Positions 47,600 through 55,339 of a stretch of 57,500 bases of DNA are shown one piece after another. Made by a program: the position numbers and the translations under genes. The stretch's first letter is position 1. Each line of letters begins with the position of its first letter. Under the pieces are notes generated by a model, which searched no databases, was not told the origin of the DNA, and was given only the letters and a program-made list of their open reading frames with translations. This stretch comes from Deltaproteobacteria bacterium (GTDB lineage: Bacteria > Bdellovibrionota_B > Oligoflexia > Oligoflexales > Bog-1112), in contig JAHFAI010000006.1 in the NCBI GenBank assembly GCA_023250635.1, forward strand, positions 1 through 57,500, read 5' to 3'.

Positions 47600-50080
47600 T
47601 TAGGCCCGAGAAGCTAAACTCTCCACATTGCCATGCACATTAACCTCGCCTTTTTTGTATTCATCGAGATTGAAGGCATCGACCTTGGTGGCTTCGACCA
47701 TGGCGAGCTGAGCTGCAGCCACGGACTCAGCTTCTTCGCTGCTAATAACCCCTTTTTCAAGGGCGAGCTTGACGAAGTTCTGGGGTTTGCCAAAGGGAAT
47801 AATCCGTTCGCGCATTGCCGCCCGGATTTTCTTCATCACCTGACGGGATTGATAATTTAGCTCGAAGGCATGCTCGAGGATAGCATAAGCCTCCTTAGGG
47901 TCCTTGGGGATGTAAATACCGGGAAGAGTAAGCGCATCGCGCTGGGCTCCGGGGGTCATCATCGCCTTGGCAATTTTTTGAGTTATGACATCACTCGGTA
48001 GACGAGAGAACATATTGAGGCGTGACCAAAAACCGATGGGATAGCGCATAATTTTGCCGAGCACAGGAACGTCAAAGTTAGCAAAGAGCCCATCAAAAGC
48101 GAGTTGAATCTGCACAAAACCATACTGGGCAGCGTAGTGGACAAAAATTTCGTGATCCTTCTGCTGCCCTTCAGCTTCGTAGCGACGCAAGGTGGCAGCA
48201 ATCAGATACATCCAGGAAAGAATATCGGCCAAACGCCCGGTAATTTGCTCCTTGAATTTAAGCCCCCCACCGAGGCTCGCCATAGCCACATCAGCCAAAA
48301 ATGCAAAAGATGCGGAGGCCCAGGAAAGCTTGCGATAGTATTGGGCCATGGGACTTTTTGGGGTGCGCACTAGGGCGCCACGAGTAAGAGTAAGCAGCAA
48401 AGCCCGAGAGAAGTTGCGCAAACCGTGACCAATATGTCCCCAGAAAGCCTGATCAAATCCAGCTAAATCGCCGTTTTCTAAAGCCAGTACTTCTTTGTAA
48501 GCGTAAGGATGACAACGAATTGCCCCCTGGCCAAAGATGATCATGGTCCGGGTAAGAATGTTTGCCCCCTCAACGGTAATGGCGATAGGAGCACAAATAT
48601 AGGCGTGGGAAAGCAAATTAAGGGGTCCGCGGGAGATTCCTTGGCCCCCACTAACGTCCATCGCATCGTTAATTAACTTACGTCCCAGCTCGGTGGAGTG
48701 ATACTTAGCAATGGCAGAAACAATCGACGGCTTAATACCCTGATCAACTGCACCTACCGTATAGATACGCATGGCTTCCATAAGATAGGTAAGTCCGCCA
48801 ATACGACCGAGCACTTCCCCCACCCCTTCGAAGTTACCAATAGAAAGCCCAAACTGATGACGAACGCTGGCGTAAGCACCAACAATACGGGTTAGAGATT
48901 TTGCCCCGACGATGGCTTGAGCAGGTAAGGAAATCGAACGCCCAGCGGCGAGACATTCCATAAGCATCTTCCAGCCGTGCCCAGCACCTTCGACTCCACC
49001 GATAATTTGCTCAACCGAAACAACCACGTCTTTACCGTAAATTGGGCAGTTGTAGAAGGGTACGCCGAGGGGATCGTGACGCTTGCCGAGAACTACCCCT
49101 GGCGCATTACTGGGCACCAGAACACAGGTAATACCAAGGTCGGTCCCTTTGCCTAAAAAGTTATTCGGATCGAGCATTTTAACTGCCAAACCAATAACGG
49201 TTGAAACCGCGCCAAGGGTAATATAGCGCTTTTCCCAATTAAGCTTGAGATAGAGTTTGCCATCTTCTTTACGAAACAATACCGCGGTAGAAGTCATCGA
49301 ACCTGCATCCGAGCCTGCTTGGGGCTCGGTCAAGCCAAAGCAGGGAATTTCTTCACCACGAGCGAGACGGGGCAGGTAATAGTCTTTTTGTTGCTTAGTT
49401 CCATAATGGATCAACAATTCTGCCGGGCCAAGGGAGTTAGGCACCATACAAGAAATAGAGAGGGGTATGGAACGCGAACCGAGCATCCCTACTACCGAGC
49501 TATGGGCAAGGGCAGAAAAGCCCAAACCGCCGTATTCTTCGGGGATAATTAGACCGAGAAAACGCTCTTTCTTTAAATATTCCCATACTTCCGGGGAGAG
49601 ATCTCCTTCTTCATAGGCCCGGTAATCCTCCGTCATCTCGCAAATCTTAGTACATTGATTTTTCAAAAACTGTTGCTCACGTAAAGTGAGCTTGCCGTAG
49701 GGCTCGTTCAAAATACGCTCGAAATCGGGCTTGCCCGAAAACAATTCGCCATCAATCCAAGCGCTCCCTGCTTCTAAGGCGATGCGTTCAGTTGAAGAAA
49801 TCACCGGTAAGAGCTTCATCTTGTGAAAGATTTGCATTATTTTTTTGGATAGATAATTACGCCGAAATTGGGGCAGATTAAACGCCACGAAAACAAGAGC
49901 CACAAGCAGCAGCAAGACCTTAGGCAAACCGAGGAGCCACAAGACTCCCACCATCGCCAGACTCGAAAACAACAAGGATACCCCAAAATACCCGAGACCC
50001 AGGATGGTTCCCCCGATAAGCAAACACGAGGTGAAGAACCCAAGATGTTGTCCGAGGGAATTAAAAAACAGCGCACCCAT
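47600..50080 (-). CDS. fadE: FadE-type acyl-CoA dehydrogenase
   Basis: An 826-residue flavoprotein of the large FadE family (about 814 in E. coli), which catalyses the first step of fatty-acid beta-oxidation. It has two N-terminal hydrophobic stretches (LGFFTSCLLIGGTILGLGY, then LLLLVALVFVAFNL), then the dehydrogenase core with FGLTEPQAGSDAGSM, the FAD/acyl-CoA-binding ITLGAVSTV region, SISLPAQAIVGAKSL, and the extended helical C-terminus of FadE. I start at the ATG at 50080, five bases after AGGAGG. A near-consensus promoter and a leader hairpin precede it. Alternative AcdA-like roles are less likely given the length. Confidence 0.92.
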   Translation of the reverse strand: MGALFFNSLGQHLGFFTSCLLIGGTILGLGYFGVSLLFSSLAMVGVLWLLGLPKVLLLLVALVFVAFNLPQFRRNYLSKKIMQIFHKMKLLPVISSTERIALEAGSAWIDGELFSGKPDFERILNEPYGKLTLREQQFLKNQCTKICEMTEDYRAYEEGDLSPEVWEYLKKERFLGLIIPEEYGGLGFSALAHSSVVGMLGSRSIPLSISCMVPNSLGPAELLIHYGTKQQKDYYLPRLARGEEIPCFGLTEPQAGSDAGSMTSTAVLFRKEDGKLYLKLNWEKRYITLGAVSTVIGLAVKMLDPNNFLGKGTDLGITCVLVPSNAPGVVLGKRHDPLGVPFYNCPIYGKDVVVSVEQIIGGVEGAGHGWKMLMECLAAGRSISLPAQAIVGAKSLTRIVGAYASVRHQFGLSIGNFEGVGEVLGRIGGLTYLMEAMRIYTVGAVDQGIKPSIVSAIAKYHSTELGRKLINDAMDVSGGQGISRGPLNLLSHAYICAPIAITVEGANILTRTMIIFGQGAIRCHPYAYKEVLALENGDLAGFDQAFWGHIGHGLRNFSRALLLTLTRGALVRTPKSPMAQYYRKLSWASASFAFLADVAMASLGGGLKFKEQITGRLADILSWMYLIAATLRRYEAEGQQKDHEIFVHYAAQYGFVQIQLAFDGLFANFDVPVLGKIMRYPIGFWSRLNMFSRLPSDVITQKIAKAMMTPGAQRDALTLPGIYIPKDPKEAYAILEHAFELNYQSRQVMKKIRAAMRERIIPFGKPQNFVKLALEKGVISSEEAESVAAAQLAMVEATKVDAFNLDEYKKGEVNVHGNVESLASRA

Positions 50081-50096
50081 ACATCCTCCTACGTTG

Positions 50097-50115
50097 TACC
50101 GCAAAGAATGCGGTA
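50097..50115 (-). promoter_or_regulatory. Palindrome in the fadE leader
   Basis: TACCGCA (50097-50103) and TGCGGTA (50109-50115) form a perfect seven-base inverted repeat with a five-base spacer, 16 bases upstream of the fadE start and inside its leader. It suits an operator for a dimeric repressor or a small mRNA hairpin. The regulator is unknown. Confidence 0.45.
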
Positions 50116-50198
50116 AAAAATCTCTTCGGGATACCTAATCATAACTCTGTTAATCCCCGACGGATACCTGTTGTGGCACGAGGCATCCAGCGGCTGCG

Positions 50199-50227
50199 AT
50201 TTTATCCCCTATCAATAATGATTTCAA
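50199..50227 (-). promoter_or_regulatory. Sigma70-type promoter of fadE
   Basis: On the minus strand TTGAAA (50222-50227) and TAAAAT (50199-50204) are exactly 17 bases apart, a near-consensus arrangement. It gives a leader of about 110 bases that contains the palindrome at 50097-50115. Confidence 0.65.
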
Positions 50228-50266
50228 GTCATTAAACTTTTGAGTAGGCGGGAAAGAAAAAAGAGT

Positions 50267-51625
50267 TTAAGGATGAAGGGAGCGCCATTCGACCGAGTTT
50301 ATGCCCGACGGCAAGCCACTGCCGAGATCCCGACTGATCCGCAACCATAGAAACAACTGCGATTGGGCCTCCTCATCAGCGCTTAGCTTAAAAATTGGCC
50401 CGACCAGAGGGATCTCCTGGAATATCCCCAACCCCCGCTGACGATGCTCCTGGGATTGCAGGCTTATCTTGCCGACAATCTCGGCCTGATCAAGCAACAA
50501 CGTTACGCTGCTTTCCAAGGTACTTGAACGCAGGCGGCTATCCATGCCATTGGTGGGCTGCTTAAAGGAGAGCTTAAAGCTGAGCAAGACACTCGTTGCT
50601 TTTTGGGGGTAGAGAGTAAATTCCAGCTGTAGGCCATAACTCTTCCATAATTCCTTTGCTTGAATAATAACTCCATCATGTAGAGAAGGCCCGGCACTAC
50701 TATTGGCGGTGACAAACTCTCCCCCGCTGCTCAGCAGGACCTTCCGTCCAGCGCTCAACTTAACGATTGGCTCGCCAATAATCTTTATACCATTACCCAC
50801 CTCAAGAGAGCGCAAGCTGGGATTTGCCTTCCCCGTCAAGGTCTCCGACGAAAGAACCCCACCAAGAAACGAAAACGCATCGGCACCCCATTCTTTCATG
50901 GTGGTCTCGCCCACCTGCACCACCTTTGCCGCCAAATAATAAGAATAAATCTGCTGCTGATAATGGCACTGAAGAAGCAGCATTTTTGAGCTCACCAGGC
51001 CATGGCTCAGTTGATCAAATAAACCTTTTTGCAAGACCAATTCACGCTCTTCATCGCCCGTGCAAGCTATGCTGAGATGAGCCAGACCGGCAGGACTGAC
51101 CATAAGGGAAGGCTGCTCACCCAGTAACGAGGAGAGGTACGAACGCCACTTTTCTTGGCCAAGCAAGCTAAGCTGCCCATAAAAAATACAGTCGAAGTCT
51201 GCGCTACACGTTTTTTTGAGCTGAAAAAAACTCTGAAAGTCGCTGGTTACGCCGGAAATACTACCATCGCGGAGGCGAAGACCAGCTGTCTCTGCCAGAA
51301 TCGCCAGTTCTCGGACTCGAGGAGCTGACGCAAACGCTTTGGCAACGGTAATATGAAAGGACGAGACAATACTCTCAGCTGCATCCCCTGAGAGCACATA
51401 GAGAATCAAGAATCCTTCGCGCAGGCCAGTTAATTGAATTTTATTTGGCGCCAGAATGCGCACATCCACCAAGCCCTTGCGCGAAAGCTTCAGTTCAGAA
51501 AAATCACCTACCACGAATTCTCGTTTTTCAGCGATCTCCAAACCAACCACCTGCTCAGCGCTCCGCCCGCTCAGCAAAGAGCCGGCAAGAACAAAGAAAA
51601 AACACCACTTAAAGAAGCGAACCAT
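50267..51625 (-). CDS. Secretin of a Tad/type II-like system (CpaC/RcpA family)
   Basis: A 452-residue exported protein with a signal peptide. The N-terminal domain (VVGLEIAEKREFVVGDFSELKLSR, then IQLTGLREGFLILYVL) matches the pilus-secretin N-terminal domain of CpaC, and the C-terminal part carries the secretin core (LLSFKLSFKQ, ESSVTLLLDQAEIVGKI, FQEIPLVGPIFKLS). Secretins form the outer-membrane pore for pili or secreted substrates. It is compact for the family. Its 5' end overlaps the preceding gene by 17 bases. No ATPase, TadB/C or prepilin-peptidase gene lies in the window, so the rest of the machine is elsewhere or lost. Confidence 0.8.
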   Translation of the reverse strand: MVRFFKWCFFFVLAGSLLSGRSAEQVVGLEIAEKREFVVGDFSELKLSRKGLVDVRILAPNKIQLTGLREGFLILYVLSGDAAESIVSSFHITVAKAFASAPRVRELAILAETAGLRLRDGSISGVTSDFQSFFQLKKTCSADFDCIFYGQLSLLGQEKWRSYLSSLLGEQPSLMVSPAGLAHLSIACTGDEERELVLQKGLFDQLSHGLVSSKMLLLQCHYQQQIYSYYLAAKVVQVGETTMKEWGADAFSFLGGVLSSETLTGKANPSLRSLEVGNGIKIIGEPIVKLSAGRKVLLSSGGEFVTANSSAGPSLHDGVIIQAKELWKSYGLQLEFTLYPQKATSVLLSFKLSFKQPTNGMDSRLRSSTLESSVTLLLDQAEIVGKISLQSQEHRQRGLGIFQEIPLVGPIFKLSADEEAQSQLFLWLRISRDLGSGLPSGINSVEWRSLHP

Positions 51626-52052
51626 AACTCACCTTAGCTGCCGGGGAGCACAGTGCCAAACGTGCTGCTTGGGTAAGCGCGACCACGCGAAAAAGTTTTT
51701 TATCCTTCGCTCCGAGAAACTCTGCCCAAAAAAGCAGATCCTTGCTCGCTAATTCAACCACCGCTTCTGGACTTTTTTGCACTAACAAGGCAAAATCTGG
51801 TTGATAGCGACAACGCAAGGCTGACGATCTCTCCCAGATCTTTGTTAAAGCAATGGGAATGCCAACCTTAGCAGTTGCCGCTTCTTCCGCAGATAAAACT
51901 ACTTTTCCCACAGTAAGGTAGGAATGGGCGGGTTTAAAACGCGACTGCGCTGCGGGGACAAGCTCCCCAGAACCACTGTTAATCAGCAGCCCTGACAACA
52001 AACAAGCGCCGTGACTAAGCAGTGGATGCCAGTTGCCTAAGGTAAGTCGCAT
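51609..52052 (-). CDS. Hypothetical protein of the secretin operon
   Basis: A 147-residue product of unrecognised family. It has a hydrophobic start (LLSHGACLLSGLLINSG) and later Ala/Lys-rich segments (AEEAATAKVGIPIALTK and LTQAARLALCSPAAKVSYG) that could be beta strands. It starts at the ATG at 52052 (AAAGG upstream), overlapping the preceding gene by 16 bases and the secretin gene by 17. The overlaps at both ends show it is part of the same operon. It may be the small pilotin- or CpaB-like component; no motif proves this. Confidence 0.5.
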   Translation of the reverse strand: MRLTLGNWHPLLSHGACLLSGLLINSGSGELVPAAQSRFKPAHSYLTVGKVVLSAEEAATAKVGIPIALTKIWERSSALRCRYQPDFALLVQKSPEAVVELASKDLLFWAEFLGAKDKKLFRVVALTQAARLALCSPAAKVSYGSLL

Positions 52053-52354
52053 CGATAGGCCTTTTGCGGATGGGAAAGATTGGGATAGAAACGAAATTCC
52101 TGAGGCAGCACTCCCGGGTGCACGAACCAACAAATAGCACCAGCTGCGCGCTCACTCTCTCCCTGCCAAAAAGCATGATCGCTACGCGGAGGTAAACACT
52201 TGCTTGCGGCTACTTCTTCGTAAGCTTCAAGCTGGCTAGCACAGCGGTGATCGAGGGCAAAGAGAAAACTAAGCTGCCTTAGTAATAAAAACTGCTGCGT
52301 AAATATCAGCAAGCTTAGCATCAGTAAGAAAAAAGCTGGAGCAACTATACTCAT
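52037..52354 (-). CDS. Small membrane-anchored protein, possible TadE/F-like minor pilin
   Basis: A 105-residue product whose first 25 residues (MSIVAPAFFLLMLSLLIFTQQFLLL) form one membrane helix, followed by a small polar domain with three Cys. That is the layout of TadE/TadF minor pilins, which carry an N-terminal helix and a periplasmic globular part. It overlaps the upstream gene by one base (TGATG) and the downstream one by 16. Assignment rests on layout and context. Confidence 0.5.
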   Translation of the reverse strand: MSIVAPAFFLLMLSLLIFTQQFLLLRQLSFLFALDHRCASQLEAYEEVAASKCLPPRSDHAFWQGESERAAGAICWFVHPGVLPQEFRFYPNLSHPQKAYRCDLP

Positions 52355-52764
52355 CAGCTGTTCTCCCCACTCTCACCAAATTGCTGAAATGAGGGCACCC
52401 AGTTAGGCCATAGGGGGTGCAGATGAGGATTGTCATTAAGTCGGAGGGTCTCCTTGAGTGAATAATGATTGCCTGAACAATTGAGCGTTTCTTGCCAGGA
52501 TTGGTTCTTGAGCAGGTACTGATGGAACCGCTGAGAAAGTAGCGCTTTTTTCTGTGGATAGTGTTTGAGCAAATAGGAATAAGCTACTTCGATGTTTTTT
52601 TTATTTGCCAGGTGAGAAGCGCACTTCATAACCAGCCATTGCGCGCGTTCCTCTGCTTTTAATTTTTCTTGTAAACGTTCTATCACTGACACACTAGCAA
52701 AACCTAGCTGCACAAGCATAAGAAGAGTTGCCACCAGGGCTGCAAAATTCAGCAAAAACAGCAT
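52354..52764 (-). CDS. Small membrane-anchored protein, possible TadE/G-like pilus component
   Basis: A 136-residue protein starting with a membrane helix (LLNFAALVATLLMLVQLGFASVSVIERL), then a charged helical stretch and a small domain with two Cys. It is the first gene of the four-gene secretin operon, and its stop codon overlaps the next start (TGATG). The layout suggests a minor pilin of a Tad-type system. No pilin peptidase site is clear to me. Confidence 0.5.
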   Translation of the reverse strand: MLFLLNFAALVATLLMLVQLGFASVSVIERLQEKLKAEERAQWLVMKCASHLANKKNIEVAYSYLLKHYPQKKALLSQRFHQYLLKNQSWQETLNCSGNHYSLKETLRLNDNPHLHPLWPNWVPSFQQFGESGENS

Positions 52765-52809
52765 ATATCAAGCCTTTGCCGTATATTGTAGTTACAATTT
52801 ACGTAACTA

Positions 52810-52951
52810 GGCCGTGGCGCGAAAGCGCCACGGCCGTGTCCTGAGGAGCAAAGCGACGAAGGATCTGTCACGTGATATCCGGATGTTATGTGAAAGATCC
52901 TTCCTCACTGCGTTCGTCAGGACACGGCGCTGGCGCTTTCGCGCCAGCGCC
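52810..52951 (+). repeat. Element A copy 3: reference copy
   Basis: The left hairpin (52810-52835) has an 11-pair stem GGCCGTGGCGC with a GAAA loop. The core (52835-52926) is closed by CGTGTCCTGA and TCAGGACACG, with the inner stem GAAGGATCT/AGATCCTTC and an inner fold around cacgtgatatcc. The right hairpin (52926-52951) is GGCGCTGGCGC with a TTTC loop. TAACTA sits directly on both sides (52804-52809 and 52952-52957), like a target-site duplication. Element B follows after about 20 bases. Confidence 0.92.
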
Positions 52952-53093
52952 TAACTACTCAGCACTTTTTCAACTACTCAAGGCTTGGTGCAGTTTTGCT
53001 GCTTTCAAGGAGCGAGCAGCAGAGCAGCCGTCTGGCTGTGAGCATGCGCAGCAACGAAGAAAGCAGCAAAACTGCACCAAGCCTTGAGTAGTT
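52952..53093. repeat. Element B: large palindrome with perfect 35-base arms
   Basis: After the joining tail taactactcagca, the arm at 52972-53006 is repeated exactly in reverse at 53059-53093. The 52-base loop holds a smaller stem CAGCC/GGCTG. It follows element A directly and is one of three B copies in the window. No coding content. Confidence 0.92.
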
Positions 53094-53183
53094 ACCAATT
53101 TACAGTAATTTATCTGCAAGAGGCGATGAGAGCAAATGACGAAGAGCTTATTTTTTAGGCGCCGGCAAGCCGCTGAAGACTAG

Positions 53184-53306
53184 AGTTGTCTCATAATTCA
53201 AAAGCATTGCAGCACGAAACAGCGATACAAAATCGAAGCGGATGTGGAAACCCCCGCTATTGAACTCGGACCTGTCAGTCACTGCCCTCTGTGCCAGAAA
53301 GAGTGA
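53184..53306 (+). pseudogene. Possible gene relic ending in a Cys-x-x-Cys tail
   Basis: After a TAG codon at 53181, an in-frame stretch of 40 codons reads SCLIIQKHCSTKQRYKIEAD and continues ETPAIELGPVSHCPLCQKE to a TGA at 53304-53306. The acidic/hydrophobic pattern and CPLC end look like the C-terminus of a real protein, but there is no start codon in reach and the upstream side is occupied by repeats. It may be the truncated 3' end of a gene disrupted when the A-B unit arrived. I do not recognise the family. Confidence 0.35.
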
Positions 53307-53340
53307 GACACTTGCCCCCCATTAAAGGAATGGATATCGG

Positions 53341-54858
53341 CTAGCGTAGTTCATCATCGGCAGAAAAATATCTTTGACAAGGTCGCAGCGATACATTTTT
53401 GGCCTGGGGGAGTATGACTCTGAGCACATTAGTCTTATTTACCAACCAAAGCGCGCCGAGAGCGTGCTGGGGAAAACAAATGACATCACCGAGATTCCCT
53501 CTAAGGTCTAATTTAAGAACATATTTAAGCCTTCCCTCAGCAAGCGGATAGAGCTCCTCGTCTAATTTTTGATACGGCTCCAAAAAAGGAACTCTGTGTT
53601 CAAAGAGCGATTTCATCACAATCAAACCATCTTCGCGCCAGAAGATATCCTCTACTGGTGCCGACTTTTCTCTTGCAACAACCTTAAGGGGACGGGCCTC
53701 TTGCTCGAGAATATTTAACAGCGAAAACTCCTGCCTTTCATTGACGAGAAGCAACTCTAAAGCTCGCGGAGAAAAGGCCAAGGCGGTGATTCTACTTTCA
53801 CTTACGAAATGTACTCGATGCTCCCAACAAGGATAATCAAGCCCACCATTATTCCAAAAAACATCGATACTGCCATCTTCATTAAGCAGTGCGTAAGCTC
53901 GATCCTGAGGTGAAAATCTCCCTTTAAGCGGACGTTGCTCACCCAGGGGAAACGCCCAATCTGCAACCTGCCTTCCTGCTGAAAACTGCATTAGCTGAAG
54001 TACCCAGGTGCCTTGCGAGGCCTGGCTGTAATGAGAAAAATTTTGGCCGCAATCTTCCTCAAAAAAACTCAGCTTTTTAACCTCAGCAGGATTCTTTCCC
54101 AGCATAGCCACATGATCTATACCACCATTGATGGTAAATTCTTTAAGAGATTGAGGAGTCGAAATATCTACTCTAACATCAAGCCATTCGGCAAAATTCT
54201 GCGACCCATAAGCCCCACCATTAAAGCAAGAAATGAGGGAAAAATTCAGCTCATCCCCCTCACCGAGGGCAATGTTGACCGCAAAGATATCGCGCGAATC
54301 GCTCAGCAAAACCACAAAGCCTAGTCCTGTGACAAAGGTCGTTATCGGCAGAAGAACAAATGGGCGAGAATGTCGTTTAATCGAGCTGTCTTGCCTGATT
54401 TCCAAATTCGGCAGCTTAGCAATAATAGCAGCCGCGTAAAGAAGCTGCTGCTTAGGCAAAGACTCTCCAGCGAGAATGAAACAGAGAGCTTCTTTATCAT
54501 CTTTCGTGATAACACCCAGATTACCCCTCTCGTCAAAAGCCACGGAACAGGGTTGTAGTGAGTTAGTTTCTAGCAATCCATTAAGATCATAGACTCTCCC
54601 CTGCTTTAAAAGACCTTGCCAAACAGTAGGCTCATTCCCCCTATGATGAAAAGAGCTATGCTGGGGAAGCAAAACTGAACCTATCCTCTTTTCATATTTA
54701 TTTTGTGGAGAGGCAAATTGCTTCGCTCTCCATGCCTCGCGAAGCGGGGTAGTTACTGGGTGTAGAGCAGTCATGCTATTAACAGGACCGGTGGAAGAGG
54801 CGGCCGCAAGAAGATGCTTAGCCCAGAGGGCAGCTACTAAAATCATAGTTTTTAGCAC
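53341..54858 (-). CDS. Exported protein of unknown function
   Basis: A 505-residue protein with a signal peptide (MLKTMILVAALWAKHLLAAA). I start it at the GTG at 54858 because AAGGA lies seven bases upstream and the signal peptide follows at once; a TTG six codons earlier is the alternative. The mature part mixes beta-like stretches with Trp and Asp turns (for example DGSIDVFWNNGGLDYPCWEH and REDGLIVMKSLFEHRVPF), which would suit a beta-propeller, but I can name no family. It is isolated, facing the repeat region. Confidence 0.6.
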   Translation of the reverse strand: MLKTMILVAALWAKHLLAAASSTGPVNSMTALHPVTTPLREAWRAKQFASPQNKYEKRIGSVLLPQHSSFHHRGNEPTVWQGLLKQGRVYDLNGLLETNSLQPCSVAFDERGNLGVITKDDKEALCFILAGESLPKQQLLYAAAIIAKLPNLEIRQDSSIKRHSRPFVLLPITTFVTGLGFVVLLSDSRDIFAVNIALGEGDELNFSLISCFNGGAYGSQNFAEWLDVRVDISTPQSLKEFTINGGIDHVAMLGKNPAEVKKLSFFEEDCGQNFSHYSQASQGTWVLQLMQFSAGRQVADWAFPLGEQRPLKGRFSPQDRAYALLNEDGSIDVFWNNGGLDYPCWEHRVHFVSESRITALAFSPRALELLLVNERQEFSLLNILEQEARPLKVVAREKSAPVEDIFWREDGLIVMKSLFEHRVPFLEPYQKLDEELYPLAEGRLKYVLKLDLRGNLGDVICFPQHALGALWLVNKTNVLRVILPQAKNVSLRPCQRYFSADDELR

Positions 54859-55024
54859 GTTATAATCCTTAGGCAAGGATTTTTCTCAAACGCTGAGAAC
54901 GAGATCCTCGAGTAGTATGACAAATCACCAAATCTCTAGAGAGAGCCTTAGGAGGAAAGCTGGTGTCTTGTCAATCGAATACGACCTCCTCACGGCAATG
55001 CACTTCAAATAGGCGCTGTTGCCA

Positions 55025-55261
55025 TCAAATCCCCAATTCTTCACTCAGCTCATGCTGGAGATCCAAGAGAATTTTTTTACGTTTCTCAGGAGTTGCCGCG
55101 GCATTTTTTTCGCTAAGGGCAGCAGGATCTAAAAGATAATCGTCTCCAAATATAGATGCTTTCATAGTTTTTAGGTTTATACCCATCGTGTTTTGGCCTG
55201 CAACTGTGTTGCTCATCAAAAACCGATGGGTATATATGCCTGTTACGATAACTCCCATCAT
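55025..55261 (-). CDS. Small hypothetical ORF
   Basis: A possible 78-residue product with an acidic C-terminus (LLDLQHELSEELGI) and a short hydrophobic start. No signal peptide or motif is clear, and no good ribosome site precedes either candidate ATG (55261 or 55216). Part of it coincides with an inverted repeat (TATACCCATCG/CGATGGGTATA, about 55176-55236). It may not be a real gene. Confidence 0.3.
   Translation of the reverse strand: MMGVIVTGIYTHRFLMSNTVAGQNTMGINLKTMKASIFGDDYLLDPAALSEKNAAATPEKRKKILLDLQHELSEELGI
55176..55236. repeat. Inverted repeat around the small ORF
   Basis: TATACCCATCG and CGATGGGTATA face each other across about 40 bases. It could be a regulatory structure, or reason to doubt the overlapping ORF. 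Confidence 0.35.
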
Positions 55262-55339
55262 AGCTCATCTAAGAAATCTCGTCGAGGTGTTCATTGACAT
55301 GGTGGTGAAGGCAACCGTCCTTGGACAAGGATTTTGTGT

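Noticed and set aside
52807-53093. CRISPR array or tandem repeats.
   Set aside because: No regularly spaced short repeats; the structure is palindromic, not a repeat-spacer array.
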